A DNA stretch of 64,000 nucleotides. Origin: Hyposmocoma kahamanoa (taxonomy: Eukaryota; Arthropoda; Insecta; Lepidoptera; Cosmopterigidae). Positions within the stretch are counted from its first letter, which is position 1. Each line of letters opens with the position of its first letter. Where the stretch lies: the NCBI RefSeq assembly GCF_003589595.1, contig NW_020653750.1, positions 8,411,742 through 8,475,741 of the forward strand. Reading direction: 5' to 3'. The translations under genes and the position numbers were made by a program. Of the stretch, positions 35,115 through 45,790 are shown one piece after another. The notes below the pieces were generated by a model. That model made no database searches and was not told the DNA's origin. It was given only the letters and a program-made list of their open reading frames with translations.

Positions 35115-35762
35115 GATTCAGATTAATTTATTTGTCAAATACAACATTACAGTATAAATTGCACTACATGTCAAAGTATAAGAAATTATATTGAGATCGT
35201 CAGACAAAAATTAAAATTATAAGAAAATACACAATAAATAGAAAATTAGCAATTCATTATATAATATTGTTGTCATAAATTCATTTACAGACTATATAGG
35301 ATTTTTCAAGAAAAGGTCTTTCAGCCGGCGGCGCCTAAATGTTTCGTATGACGGTTCAAGTCTGAAAGTAGCGGGTAAACGCTCACAGTAAGTAGGTCCG
35401 ATGACACGCGGGTTTTTCTCTGCAAGTGCCATGTATCGGGCGACTGTTCTCAAATGACCGGTACGGCGAAGTGGGATGGCAGAAACATTTACAGTACCAA
35501 ATGAAGAAAGATTATTTCTAACGTACATTATAATTTCGTATATATAGAGTGAGTAGCGCGTCATTATGCGTTACGCTACAAAGAGATTTCTACAGGAATG
35601 TCTGTGTTTTACCCCAACCACTACGCGTACGGCACGTTTTTGCATTGGCATGACTCTATTGGCATCCGTGGAGTTACCCCATATGAGTGAACCGTACAAC
35701 ATCAGCGAGTGGAAATGTGCAAAATAGACCTGTCTTAATGCAGAATCAGAAATGAGCAACAA
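35115..35762 (-). pseudogene. LINE reverse transcriptase C-terminal remnant with 3' UTR
   Basis: Coding part 35292-35762 on minus: SALRQVYFAHFHSLMLYGS, IWGNSTDANRVMPMQKRAVR, then IYEIIMYVRNNLSSFGT, and FRRRRLKDLFLKNPI before the natural stop. This is the region after the catalytic core of non-LTR reverse transcriptases (the YFxxFxSxMxYGxxxWG motif). One in-frame stop at 35571-35573 interrupts it; the frame on either side is the same. The AT-rich 3' UTR runs to about 35115. The 5' end is truncated, as usual for LINE insertions. Confidence 0.82.
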
Positions 35763-36003
35763 TATACGGCGTAAAAATGTTTTCGTTTCACAAAATGATT
35801 TATTGATATATTTTCGTTACATTTCCAAAGTCATTTTTTATAGCGTTCATATATTTCAAATGCACTTTTTCGTAACAGCTATTAATTGGTTACATAACTC
35901 AATTGACAATTTGAAAATCAACATGTACCACCGTTTAGGCATCACCATTCCATCGTTAGCAACAATAATGTTTGTTATACCTATACATACATATTTAGTA
36001 GCA

Positions 36004-36160
36004 GTAGAGCTCCTGTGAAAGATTTCGTCCAAGGAAGTAATGCCGCTTCACCTATTTCTGCCGCTAAGCAGTAATGTGATCATTACTGCTTTCCGGTTTT
36101 GAAGGGTGAGGGTGCTGGTGGTGCAAATTACAGGCACACGGTACTTGTCACTGCCGCCGG
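36004..36160 (+). repeat. R1 repeat, 5' half
   Basis: GTAGAGCTCCTGTGAAAGAT, CTATTTCTGCCGCTAAGCAG, TTTTGAAGGGTGAGGGTGCT, CAAATTACAGGCACACGGTA. It stops at CTTGTCAC. Confidence 0.85.
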
Positions 36161-36609
36161 TGCAACCTAGCCGAAGCATCGGGATAATAGGTAAATGCAA
36201 ACACCTGTTAAATCGATGTAATTTTCTTTTTTTTCAACTACCAATAATTTTTTCCTGTGTTTGTTATGTTCAATTTTAAACATTATGCAAATAGAATAAG
36301 ATCTAGAATATTAGACAAAAAGTTTTCTCCACTCGTTTATGAGGTGTTGAAGTTCTTCAAGACTTCAAAAGTGTATATGTACGTGCAGTCTCTAAAATTT
36401 GCTTCGACCGACTTAAAGTTTCTCACTGTGCGCTACTCTGTGCAGTTTACTGATTCCGACTAGAGGTGTTCTTAGGTTGTTGAAAGAAAATTGAATTCCA
36501 TTTTAATATTCAAGTTACACTTAAGTTTTTTTATATCTATTCGTTCGTAGGGTACACTAAGCATTTTTTACTAAATTCATCCAAACGCATTCTCTTATTG
36601 AGATTCACT

Positions 36610-36760
36610 CGCTTAACAAATTTATTTATTTTATTATTTATTTACAAGGCACCAATAAAGTACATTTTAAATACATTACCATCTAGCCAAATACAAAACT
36701 AATAAGCAAGTTACATCTCACTAAATGTAATAAATAAAAAACATATTAAGAATTCACCCG
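36610..36760 (-). repeat. probable LINE 3' tail
   Basis: The plus strand reads AATTTATTTATTTTATTATT followed by ACAAGGCACCAATAAAGTAC. It resembles the tail of a minus-strand non-LTR element. No coding remnant. Confidence 0.35.
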
Positions 36761-37027
36761 CTGGCATTTTGTTATTGGCTATTAAGGCGAAGATACTTTT
36801 ATCATGCGATCTTTCGGTTCAGTGTACTGGTACTGGTATTATTTAATTTAATCAAACGCTAACATACACTAGTTCAAACGGTTTTGTCCGTTTTAATGGT
36901 CTTATGATATTTGTGTGGTCTAGAAACTGAATGATGGATGGATGAAATCCCTTGCCAGTCTAAGCTTTATTCCTTTTTTCGGTGAATGGCAGATTATTTT
37001 GTGAGATGGAAGAATTGATCATCATCT

Positions 37028-37255
37028 TCATCAACCTATCGCCACTGTTGGCTATAAGCCTCTTCCAATGTGCGCCATTTCGCCCTCTCCTCAGCTTGTC
37101 ACATCCATCTACTCCCAGCAGCCTTTCGCAGATCGTCACTCCATCTGGCTAGAGGTCATATTCAAACGTGGCGTACATATGCAGCTGTGGTCTCCACTCA
37201 AGAACTCGTACTCCTCATCGGTTATCGCTTCTTTGACAAATATGACCAGCTCACT
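37028..37255 (-). pseudogene. RTE-type LINE C-terminal fragment
   Basis: On minus, just before the end, the sequence encodes RWSDDLRKAAGSRWM-like residues, then RAKWRTLEEAY, and closes with a GATGAAGATGATGATC tail. The pattern RWxDDL(R)xxAGxxWxxxAxxRxxWRxLxEAY is typical of the C terminus of RTE-like and related LINE reverse transcriptases in arthropods. Stops interrupt it. Only the last part is present. Confidence 0.65.
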
Positions 37256-37261
37256 TCGACA

Positions 37262-37425
37262 ATGATCGAACACAAAGAAAAATTCATTCGATCCGGCTGG
37301 ACTCGAACAAGCGCCTTCATCATACCGTAGCTGACGCTCTCCCAACTGAGCTATAGAACGAACACCAGTCCTTGTGATTTTTTCCTGTGCTTTTTGCAGA
37401 TCTTTGTTTTTGGTTTTTATCTGGT
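37262..37425 (-). repeat. tRNA-derived SINE, family S2
   Basis: Minus strand: TATAGCTCAGTTGGGAGAGC (A box and D arm), TTGTTCGAGTCCAGCCGG (B box), GATCGAATGAATTTTTC. The outer arms GATCGAACACAAAGAAAAAT and GTGCTTTTTGCAGATCTTTG are roughly inverted. Confidence 0.78.
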
Positions 37426-37544
37426 GGTAAATAACACACCTGTCCATATCCACTCAGTGCTTTAAATCACAAAGATCTGAAGGGCACTGCCACTTCGCCC
37501 GTTACCCTGAGACATAAGTTGACAAGTTCCATGTGCCTGTAATT

Positions 37545-38092
37545 AAATCTATATAAAGCACAAGTTCGATCCTGTATGGAGTACTGCTGCCACCTTTGGG
37601 ACGGCTCTGCCCAATACCAGTTAGCTGCCTTGGACTCGGTGGAGCGTAAAGCAAAGAGACTTATTAACAATAATCCTCTTGTGGAGTCGAAGCTCCAAAA
37701 TCTCGATCATCGCAGAAAAGTAGCCTGCTTGTCGGTTTTCTATCGGATACATTTCGGGTAGTGTGCGCAGGAACTTTTCAATTTGGTTCCGCCCTCACCG
37801 TTCCACCTTCGGTCGACTAGAAGGTCCGGAGCACTCCATTCTTATGTCGTTGATATTCCACCTATTCGCACTAAGCGCTTTGCTTCCTCCTTTCTGATGC
37901 GTACGGCAAAGGAATGGAATGCTCTACCGGCATCTGTATTTCCCGAAAAGTACAATTTGGGGCTATTCAAGGCTAGAGTGAATAGGCATTTTTTAGGCAA
38001 ACGCGTCCCATCGTCGGTCACATCGTCGCTTAACATCAGGTGAGATTGTGGCCAAGCGTGTGTCTATTATATATATAAAAAAAAAAAAAAAT
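37545..38092 (+). mobile_element. 5'-truncated LINE inserted in R1
   Basis: 548 bp ending in a TATATATATAAAA-type poly(A) of about 14 A residues, placed exactly inside the R1 sequence GTAATT / CACCAGC. No target-site duplication of more than a base or two is visible, which is unusual for target-primed insertion. Confidence 0.88.
37549..38043 (+). pseudogene. LINE reverse transcriptase C terminus, one nonsense change
   Basis: The frame begins at the truncation point (LYKAQVRSCMEYCCHLW) and reads [68 protein letters not shown], then [11 protein letters not shown] and the natural stop after SLNIR. This is the C-terminal domain downstream of the reverse transcriptase in CR1/Jockey-like non-LTR elements of Lepidoptera. 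A TAG at 37759-37761 is the only break; family members usually have Glu there. Otherwise the frame is intact, so the insertion is fairly young. The catalytic YxDD core is not included. Confidence 0.88.
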
Positions 38093-38647
38093 ACACCAGC
38101 ACCTTTACCCTTCATAACCCGAACGCAATAATGCTCACACTGCTTAGCGGCAGTAAGGTGGCAGTACTTCCCTGGGTGAGCTCTTTCACAAGGAGCTCTA
38201 CTAAAAATACGAGGAATACTTAAGACGAAACTCTAACATTAGTGCTTAGGTACAACTAATAAACATTGTAGGTAACCCCAGTAACTCAACAGCACGTCTC
38301 TACCGCCAAATGTGCACGGCAATTATGTAGCATGTAAATTTTAAACTTCTACTCCCAAACAACTTTGTAATATGTGTAGTTTCCTTTAACGATTCGCTCT
38401 GAGGTAAAATATAGTTAAAGAGACGTTACTTCAACTTTCAATGGAAACTTTACTTAGTACAAAAATTCTTTTATTGTTGACGGTATACTTTTGTACGACA
38501 TCAAATGTCTTTAAAAGCTTTGTAGGTTCGTAATATTAATTATGAAATTAGTTAATGTAAAACAAGCTTTTCAAGGTTGATTGATGCCAATTTTTTATAT
38601 AAATAAGGTTTACTTTATTGTTAAATTAATGTAAAGTCAGTTTTTTC

Positions 38648-38706
38648 ATTTTTTTTATTATATTAAGTGACGGGACGAACAAGCGTGCACTTCGTGGTAA
38701 GCTATA
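38648..38706 (-). repeat. R1 repeat fragment
   Basis: The poly(A)-side end: TATATTAAGTGACGGGACGA, ACAAGCGTGCACTTCGTGGT, AAGCTAT. Then a TCTATCTATCTT run follows. Confidence 0.8.
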
Positions 38707-38970
38707 TCTATCTATCTTTCTCTTTCCCAATATGTATAAAAGCTCTGAACAGAACTGCAACAACCGTCATTTAGTCATAAAAAAGTATTAGGAGATTACC
38801 TAATGTAAAACGTCTATAAATAAGTTCTAAATATACATATAAATAGCTTTCTCCTTTATGTCGTGCTAAAGCACTCACTAACGCACAGATTCTTTTTGTC
38901 TGTACGAAATATCGATTTTCATTTGTTGTTTGTTTATAATCAATGGCGCAATAAAGAAGCGCCACACACC

Positions 38971-39380
38971 GTAAGCGCCCAGTTACACGAGGCGAAAGTT
39001 TCGCGCGGCGACCGCTTAGATACCACCCGTTCATGTGCATTAATGGCGAATCTGAATTGTATTTACTAGGCAACAACATTAAAATTCCTCTGAATAATAC
39101 AACCGCGCAGTCGCCGTGTGTGCGTCTAACTGGCATAGCAAAGTACGCTCTATTTATTTAGCTTTTATGTTTTAACTTAAATCAGTGTCCCGGACACGCG
39201 GGCGAGCCTGGCTTGAATTTGGTCTACGCGGCGGGTGTGTATTGTTCAGAGGAACTTAAATGTTGTTGCCTCGTAAATAGAATTCAGATTCGCCATTAAT
39301 GTACATGAAGGCGTGGTAACTGGACGGTCGCCGCGCGGCGGTCGCGCGAAAACTTTCGCCTAGTGTAACTGGGCGCTTAC
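38971..39380. mobile_element. foldback MITE with long inverted repeats
   Basis: 410 bp from GTAAGCGCCCAGTTACACGA to AGTGTAACTGGGCGCTTAC. The arms are inverted over at least 140 bp, including CATTAATGGCGAATCTGAATT (one mismatch tolerated) and GCAACAACATT, leaving only a short AT-rich spacer around 39.15 kb. The outer arms are GC-rich (GCGCGGCGACCGC). I could not identify a target duplication, so the superfamily is open. Confidence 0.85.
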
Positions 39381-39424
39381 TGCATTTAAAGAATTGCTCA
39401 AAATGTGAAGGAAGATAATTCTTA

Positions 39425-39540
39425 AAGTTTCACAATTTGATTATTTCATGACGTCCAACGATTTGCGCTGTAGAAGCTTGATGAGGTCTCAGGTACGATT
39501 CTCGACCTATTTAGGAAATGAACTTTTATGTTTTGGTATA
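39425..39540 (+). repeat. tRNA-related SINE fragment
   Basis: CCAACGATTTGCGCTGTAGA, then GGTCTCAGGTACGATTCTCG (B-box-like) and ATTTAGGAAATGAACTTTT. It parallels 63.68-63.78 kb. Confidence 0.5.
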
Positions 39541-39954
39541 CAGTGCTCTGAAGCGTTTGGAGTAGAGTGATTATTATATCATTTAAATAAAGAATTATAT
39601 TCTGGTCTAAGATTGTATTTCATACCTTTATTCAAGAAAATCGCCCTTGTCAGGTCCACACACAACTGTTTAGATGCCAAAATTAAATTTCTAACTCGTA
39701 AGTCGAACACAGTTTAAATATCGTTACCAGTGAATCCAATTTCACCCTCAACAGTGAAGTTGATTCCATTAAATTAACTCTCAGTGTCGGGCTGTCTACT
39801 TCATTTAGCAGCATCTGCCCTCTGTGGAAGTTCGCATCGTGTGACATTAACTTGCTGACAGTTGGACTGGCTGCAGACACTCACAGCCGGAACTCTTAGT
39901 ACTATCAATGAGAATTTGTTCGACCATGAGTTTTCAGTGTTTACAGCCGCTATA

Positions 39955-40472
39955 CAGGGTTATTTGTAAAATATTAACAACCTCGCAGGACTGTATTACT
40001 AACATCATAAACAACAACTTTTGTTCCATTACTATTATTATTAATTAATAATTCAATTATTTATTTAGGCATGAATACCATTACCTTACACATTCATGTA
40101 GTGGTCATAAAAATTAAAAACAAGAAATAAAACTAAAAAAATGCAAGTTACCAATTAAAATGTCGATATGTTATTAAGTTAAAATGCAAATAAGATTGTT
40201 ATTGGGCACATTTAAAACAAGTAGTTCTTCTGTAAAACAAAGTTTGCACAAGTTGGATATATTTAGTCTTTCAGATTCTTTCTTGTTTTTAATTCTTCAG
40301 ATTTTACTTTAGATCGCTCTCAACAACGTAACTACCATATATCGAAGTAAATCTTTAAAGTGTCAGATTATAATATAAATCTATTATGTTATCTAAACAG
40401 TCAAGGAACAAAAGGGGTTGTTTATGATGTTAGTAATATAGTCCTGCGAGGTTGTTAATATTTTACAAATGA
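39955..40472. mobile_element. inverted-repeat element with about 66-bp arms
   Basis: The left arm at 39960-40026 (TTATTTGTAAAATATTAACA, ACCTCGCAGGACTGTATTAC, TAACATCATAAACAACAACT, TTTGTTCC) is inverted at 40405-40472 with a few mismatches. Inside lies a T/A-rich block with GGCATGAATACCATTACC, of the kind found at the 3' ends of LINEs. The left arm extends 5 bp further out (CAGGG) than the right, so the right end may be eroded. Confidence 0.8.
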
Positions 40473-41029
40473 CAATAGCGTTGAATATTTGTGTGGCAAA
40501 TTATATTATGTATTTCTACCTAAGAGTGATACCACTATCGCTGTACAATTTAATATACACATTTATTTTATGCGATCGCCAAAGACCTGAACAATATCAA
40601 CTCATGAACAACGCTAGTCAATTTCTCCTGTCCGATAAAACTTTAAATTTGGCGAATTTTTAACTTTCTATATTAGAACTTATTAAAATTAATTTTATAT
40701 CCATTAATATACCTAATGTACACCTTTTTTGGAAAATATTTGGAAATACCTACAAGGACCTAGCCGAGTTTGCCATTGGTTACGCTTGCTTTGTAAATGA
40801 TAAATTATGAAAGTCATCGACTGTACGTATAGTTTGTACTTATAGTTCGAAGCAGGCAATGCCAAACAGACTCCACAGACTGTTACGGGTATGACAACCG
40901 AACTTTGCCTGGATAAGAATTCTATAACCAAATAGTGGTAAGTATCGACAATGATTAAATAAAATTAATTGTTATCTCATTAAGACCTTTTATCACAAGG
41001 TACTCTCCTTTCCAACTATTTAAATATAT

Positions 41030-41332
41030 TTTTTTTATGATACTAAGTGACTAACGGGACGAACAAATCGTGCGCCTCATGGTAAGCTATCCTGGCCGTA
41101 ATAGTTGCAGTGCCACTCAGAGCTTTAATCGCGATAATCGTAGGGGCAGTGCCACTGCGCCCTGAGACGTAAGTTGACAACTCCCATGTGCCTATAATTT
41201 CTCCAGCGCCCTTTAACTCTCAAAACCGGAACGCAGTAATGATGACTTTACTGCTTGGTAGCAGAAATAGGGAAGGTGGCAGAACTGCTGGACAAAGTCT
41301 TTCACAAGGAGCTCTGCTGCTTCTAAATCTAT
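41030..41332 (-). repeat. R1 repeat, essentially complete
   Basis: TTTTTTTATGATACTAAGTG, ACGGGACGAACAAATCGTGC, GCCGTAATAGTTGCAGTGCC, TGACAACTCCCATGTGCC, and an end TTTCACAAGGAGCTCTGCTG. A useful reference for element length (about 300 bp). Confidence 0.9.
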
Positions 41333-41334
41333 AC

Positions 41335-41472
41335 TAAGGTTGTCAGGAACAAATTACTAGTTAGCAATAAGGCTACCAGTTGTACATTATTTTATTCTGT
41401 GATACTTAACTATTCTTTATTGTCATTGTAATTAGTTAATCAGCAATAAAGAATATTCCTCTCACTCATTCA
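41335..41472 (+). repeat. retroelement tail family T1
   Basis: AAGGTTGTCAGGAACAAATT, TAGTTAGCAATAAGGCTACC, ending AGCAATAAAGAATATTCC. It directly follows an R1 copy, as does the T1 block at 2545. Confidence 0.6.
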
Positions 41473-41492
41473 TTCGAGACTTGAAGGTTTAA

Positions 41493-42510
41493 TTCGAGTC
41501 TATACCACCTCGAATGGCTTTGGTTGAGTCTGCATGACAGTGAAAGTGTTGAATTAATCGCTTTGGAAAAAATATATAAATAAATATAAAGTTGAGGATA
41601 TTTTTTTTTTTTTTTTTTATTTATCAATCAGACAACAAAAAAGGTCCACAATAATGTTAGTAATACTTAGCCTATATTAGTACTTAATAATTAAGAATGA
41701 CTTTGTCCTCTGTGCCAGAGTCCACATAATAGGACAATCGTACCTACTACTTATCATCTTCAGGATGCTGTTACTGCTGCCCCGCACTCTGTCCACAAGT
41801 GAGGCCGTTTTTTTGCGCCATACGGCATCGAAGCCGTCTGTGCGTGCTTCAACAAACATGGTGGAAGCACTACAGAAACGCGGCAGCCGCAACAGCACCT
41901 GAAGGCGTTATTATATTGGACGCGCAGCGCATTGTAAGCCTTTTGAGTATATCCCACCCACAGACTCGACGAGTACAGAGAAGTGCAGAACGCTCTAAAT
42001 AAAGTTATTTTAACTGCATCTGTACATCGTGTAAATCTGCGGGCCAGCATGTTCGCTCGGACTGACAACGCTCTGCGCTCCCTCTCCATATCTGCATCAT
42101 CTCTAAGGTTTTCGGTAACCAAATGTCCAAGGTATTTGAACTGGTGCACTCTCCTAAGGGGAACACCATTGAGTACAATTGGTGGAAAAAAGAAAGGACA
42201 TTTGATATACACTGATTATTTTACGGTGTAGGAACACGATTCCCAAAAATTTTCAAAAAATTTATTTACCTCGAAATTTTACGAGAAAACCGCTGTATGG
42301 AATAGGTACTTTACACATTCTAATGTTTTTTTTTATATCAACTGAACTAAATAGAATTCGTATACTATACGATATACATTTTTGAAATAGCGTTAATCTC
42401 GTTTGTAAAAAAATAATTCTCAAACATAGCTAGCCGCTCGACCCAAGCAAAATGAACCTTATAAGTACGGGAAAAAAATTAATTCGAGCTGATACCTCAG
42501 CTATAGACTC
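41493..42510 (-). mobile_element. TTAA-flanked MITE copy, split by a LINE
   Basis: The right end (plus) reads GCTGATACCTCAGCTATAGA then CTC and TTAA (42511-42514). The left end reads TTAA (41489-41492) followed, after three bases, by GAGTCTATACCACCTCGAA. The body matches the copies at 45141 and 56598, e.g. ATATACATTTTTGAAATAGC inverted and AGTGAAAGTGTTGAATTAAT inverted. A LINE occupies about 41602-42195. Confidence 0.78.
41602..42195 (-). pseudogene. LINE reverse transcriptase C-terminal remnant with poly(A)
   Basis: Minus strand: PPIVLNGVPLRRVHQFKYLG, LRDDADMERERRALSVRANM, ARRFTRCTDAVKITLFRAF, CTSLYSSSLWVGYTQKAYN, then after a frameshift near 41.85 kb LRLPRFCSASTMFVEARTD and SSNSILKMISSRYDCPIM. 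The FKYLGH block lies just after the catalytic core of non-LTR reverse transcriptases. It ends with a short UTR and an A run of about 19 (T run at 41602-41620 on plus). 5'-truncated, with one clear frameshift. Confidence 0.87.
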
Positions 42511-43411
42511 TTAATGAAAAAAAAAATAAAACTTCTCACTTCAAAAAGTGTTTTTACTAATCGCACTAGAACTACCGCAACGATAAAATATTTACTATTC
42601 ACTTTATTTAACAAAAGGCGACATCACTGTCCTATCCACAATGTTGTGGAACAAAGATCCTAAAAATAATAACGAACCACAAGAACGCTAAAAAAGAAAT
42701 AACTCTCAATCCTTCATTCAATTAATCCTGAGATTAACTCTGCAGAGGCGTATTCCATGCCAATAAGGAAAGTTTTCCGATCGCGAAAGTATTAGTGCAA
42801 TGTTCGTTCTGAGATTAATCTCGGGCTTATCTCCGTTTAACAAGTCCGCAAGTTAGCCAACATTCAAACTCTAACAAGTATGAAGCAACTTGTACGAATC
42901 ACAATTTGTACTTTGCTATAATATATCGGCACACTTTTTACATCACGTATGTTTATCAAGTTTCGTTTGAACAAGTTGAACACGTTTTTCGTTTGGAAAC
43001 TTGAAAGTGTTAGTAAACACGACACTATAATAATAATAATTTATTTAACCTCTTTTATTATTACCTAGCACAAATTGGATGTTAGTAAGCAATAACGTTC
43101 ATGATCAAAATTTTGCGAAAATGGGCATCTAAGGATTATCTCAATATCTCGTTGTTTTGGGTAAAATTTTCTAAAATTTATTTTAAAATGAAAACTTTTG
43201 CTATTGTGCTTGTTGTTGGGGAATTATAGTAATACCTAAATCATAACAATTCATCTTTCCTAAGGTAAGAGTTTTCATTTTATAAAAAAATTGAAGAACA
43301 AACTATCAAAAACACTAAAAACTCTTTAGTTGTTGTTTTAGCAATTATTTATATTTGTTATTAATTATTTATATATATTTAGCAAACTAATCGGCGGGGG
43401 AAGGGGGGGGG

Positions 43412-43680
43412 TCTATGTTCAGCAGTGGACGTCTTCCGGCTGACATGATAATGTGGTATGACACGTTATTGCCTATAGACGGCCTCCATTGTCGAGTGGC
43501 TTGCACACCAGTTTTCATGGTTTCGCCATCTCGATTACCGGCCGAGTCAGTGTAGAAACTAACTTTTCTATATTGCCTCGGATCTGGGTATTTCTGGCAC
43601 CATTTCCATAACATAAGTGCTTTAGCCACTTACTTTGGGATCAGAACGTTGTATGTGATGTTGTCTAATATTTAAAAAAA
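43412..43680 (+). repeat. SINE S3, near complete, after a LINE tail scrap
   Basis: TTCAGCAGTGGACGTCTTCC is a familiar LINE tail scrap. From 43474 the S3 SINE follows: GACGGCCTCCATTGTCGAGT, GGCTTGCACACCAG, GATTACCGGCCGAGTCAGTG (eroded B-box region), CATTTCCATAACATAAGTGC, TTTGGGATCAGAACG, TATGTGATGTTGTC. Confidence 0.7.
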
Positions 43681-43762
43681 ATTCAATTATCCAGTTAGGT
43701 AGGTACTTGACTGGGCAGCCTTCGGGAAGCGACGTTATATCTTCTTGTCCAAAATAGCACGT

Positions 43763-43995
43763 TTGAGTTCGTCCAGGGAAGTACTGCCACCTTAACTATT
43801 TCTGCCACCAAGCAGTAATGTAAGAATTACCGCGTTCCGGTTTGGAAGGGTCAGGGTGCTAGTGAAATTACTATGTCTATCTTTGCTATTTCAAGCTCAA
43901 AGTGGCACTGCAACTGTTATTGATAGGCGTGTCGCTTACCGCCACGTGCACGACTTGTTCGTCCCGTCACATGGTGTTATAATTTAAAAAAAAAA
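43763..43995 (+). repeat. R1 repeat, rearranged
   Basis: The 5' half is normal to GCTAGTGAAATTA; then CTATGTCTATCTTTGCTATTTC replaces about 60 bases of the consensus, and the sequence continues at AGCTCAAAGTGGCACTGCAA to the poly(A) end. The same abnormal junction occurs at 46310. Confidence 0.85.
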
Positions 43996-44062
43996 CACAG
44001 TGTCTCAAGGCATTAGACTTTGACCAGTGTGTGTTGCCAGTGATGATATGCGACACTGAGAC
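43862..44062 (+). repeat. near-identical direct repeat, unit 1
   Basis: About 200 bp almost identical to 46302-46499, differing at one base (CACGTGCA versus CATGTGCA) and in the A run. It spans the R1 3' half plus 60 bp of unrelated sequence ending ATATGCGACACTGAGAC. Confidence 0.92.
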
Positions 44063-44155
44063 GTGGTCGCGCAGGATAAATTAGAACCCGGAACCGCCTC
44101 ATCCATTGCCCACAGTGCTACCGAGGTCGTCTCATATACACGTGTTTTAAAAAAT
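44063..44155 (-). repeat. tRNA-derived SINE fragment, family S5
   Basis: Minus strand: GACGACCTCGGTAGCACTGT, GGATGAGGCGGTTCCGGGTT, CTAATTTATCC. It parallels the copy at 58646 (B-box region eroded). Confidence 0.55.
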
Positions 44156-44347
44156 GCCGTATTAAAAAGTAATTTTATTTTTCTTCTTACAAAAATATTA
44201 CTAAAAAAATTCAAATAATATTACGTAACTTGCTAGTATTGCGTCATGGTACCCAGAATTCCCAACTACGTTAATATGCGTTATGAACACGTTACAGACA
44301 AATAAGGTAATAAATTAGCATTTAGTTACTATGTGGACTAGGTACAA

Positions 44348-44488
44348 CCGTAAGGTTGCCTGAAAGAAATGACTACTTAGCAATAATGCCGCCTATTGTA
44401 CATTGGCTTACTCTGTGTACATTACTGTTATGTGTTGTCATTGTAATTTTAATGTGCAATAAAGAATATTTCATTCATTGATACATAC
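44348..44488 (+). repeat. retroelement tail family T1, complete end
   Basis: GTAAGGTTGCCTGAAAGAAA, CTACTTAGCAATAATGCCGC, CTATTGTACATTGGC, ending AATGTGCAATAAAGAATATT. Confidence 0.65.
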
Positions 44489-45140
44489 AACCGTGTGCAA
44501 AATACAAGGTTATCCCCAACGAATAAGGGAGTATTTGTAACTATGCTTCTGCGGTATAAATCTGTGTGGTCTGTGCGTGTGTAAATTGAAGTATGTAAAC
44601 AAATATATTTCTTACCATTCTACAGTTACTGTATATCGATAGAAATGGGTTGGAGTTCCTATGCATTTTGTTGAAAACAAATAAGGCAAAATATTTACAA
44701 TGTTAAGAATCTTGATTCTCGTATATGCCGTCACAGGTTACACGTCTCTTGATTATTAAGAAAAGTTTACGCAACAACTGTTCGACACAACCATCAACAC
44801 AACGACCTGCGAACGGATACGAGGCGTTTATCTCCCGGACGTAAGCCCCCAGCTCACCCGATATTATAGCCTTAGGTATCGGGTGTAGCCGAGATTTACC
44901 GTACACGAATAACGTAGTAGCTTGGCAGGCGTTTTGCTTTGTTATACTTAGTATTAATATCTTTCTCAAGGCTCTCAGTCTGCATGTTAAAGATTAAACT
45001 GTTTGTTAAGTCTTTGTACTGTGAATCTTATAACGTATTAACGTTACGCAGGCTAAAAATATCAAGACATAATGTTTTATTTGTATCAAACTTAACTACT
45101 CTAACCTGGGTTGAATAAGACTTATAATTTCCTTCTTAAG

Positions 45141-45515
45141 AGTCGATTTTACCTCAATTTTTTCCGAATTAAAATTTTTCCCGTTCAAAATCGGTTCTAT
45201 TGCACGGGTCGAGCGGAAGGGGCACTGGCATTATAACAGAATTCTTTTTTTTACAAAGGAAATTATAGCCATTTGAAAAATGTATATCGCATACTATACG
45301 TATTCTATTTAGTTCCGTTAATTAAAAAAAATCATTGGTACATGTAAAGTACCTATTGAATGCGGCTTTCTTGTAAAATTTCGAGGTAAGTTTGTGTTTT
45401 TTTTAAGTATATTAATTAGTGTATATCATGAATTTTAGTATATATTTTTCCCAAAGTGATTAATTCAACACTGTCACTGTTATGCCGAATCAACCATTTG
45501 AGGTTGTATCGACTC
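45141..45515 (+). mobile_element. TTAA-flanked MITE, intact copy
   Basis: 375 bp with inverted ends GAGTCGATTTTACCTCAA and TTGAGGTTGTATCGACTC (18 bp, three mismatches), flanked by TTAA on each side (45137-45140 and 45516-45519). A TTAA duplication is the hallmark of piggyBac-type transposition, though the terminal bases differ from the usual CCC start. No coding capacity. Other copies are at 41493 and 56598. Confidence 0.82.
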
Positions 45516-45599
45516 TTAAATAATATCTTTGTAAAGGATTGGACATACATTTTTTGCAACTGTCGTCTTTACAGCGCATAAAACATATGTCATGCCGTG

Positions 45600-45790
45600 A
45601 ACTTGATCACAAGAACCAAGCTAATCGAGACATCAAACACAGATTAGCATCTAGAGGCTGCAGGCGGCCGCAGGAAATGAAGGTTGTCTGCGGGCGCGCC
45701 ATTTCCTCACCGCCGCCGTCCACCGGACGCCGGCACTCGCTAAACACCCGACTATTATCGTGCTATAGAGATGTGGTATGCAACATCTCA
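45600..45790. other. GC-rich island, unassigned
   Basis: A local GC-rich patch (GGCTGCAGGCGGCCGCAGGA, TCACCGCCGCCGTCCACCGG) in AT-rich surroundings, inside a 95-residue plus-strand open frame starting at 45539. No domain recognised and no clear splice sites. It could be a non-coding exon or old element. Confidence 0.3.

Larger units (their letters stand above)
37430..38215 (-). repeat. R1 repeat split by a LINE insertion
   Basis: R1 runs 37430-37544 (CTGTCCATATCCACTCAGTG to GTGCCTGTAATT) and resumes at 38093 (CACCAGCACCTTTACCC) to CACAAGGAGCTCTACT at 38215. Joining the two parts restores the GTAATT(T)CACCAGC junction of the family. Confidence 0.9.

Noticed and set aside
44703..44969. 88-residue minus-strand frame
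   Set aside because: No recognisable motif and no support from neighbouring sequence.
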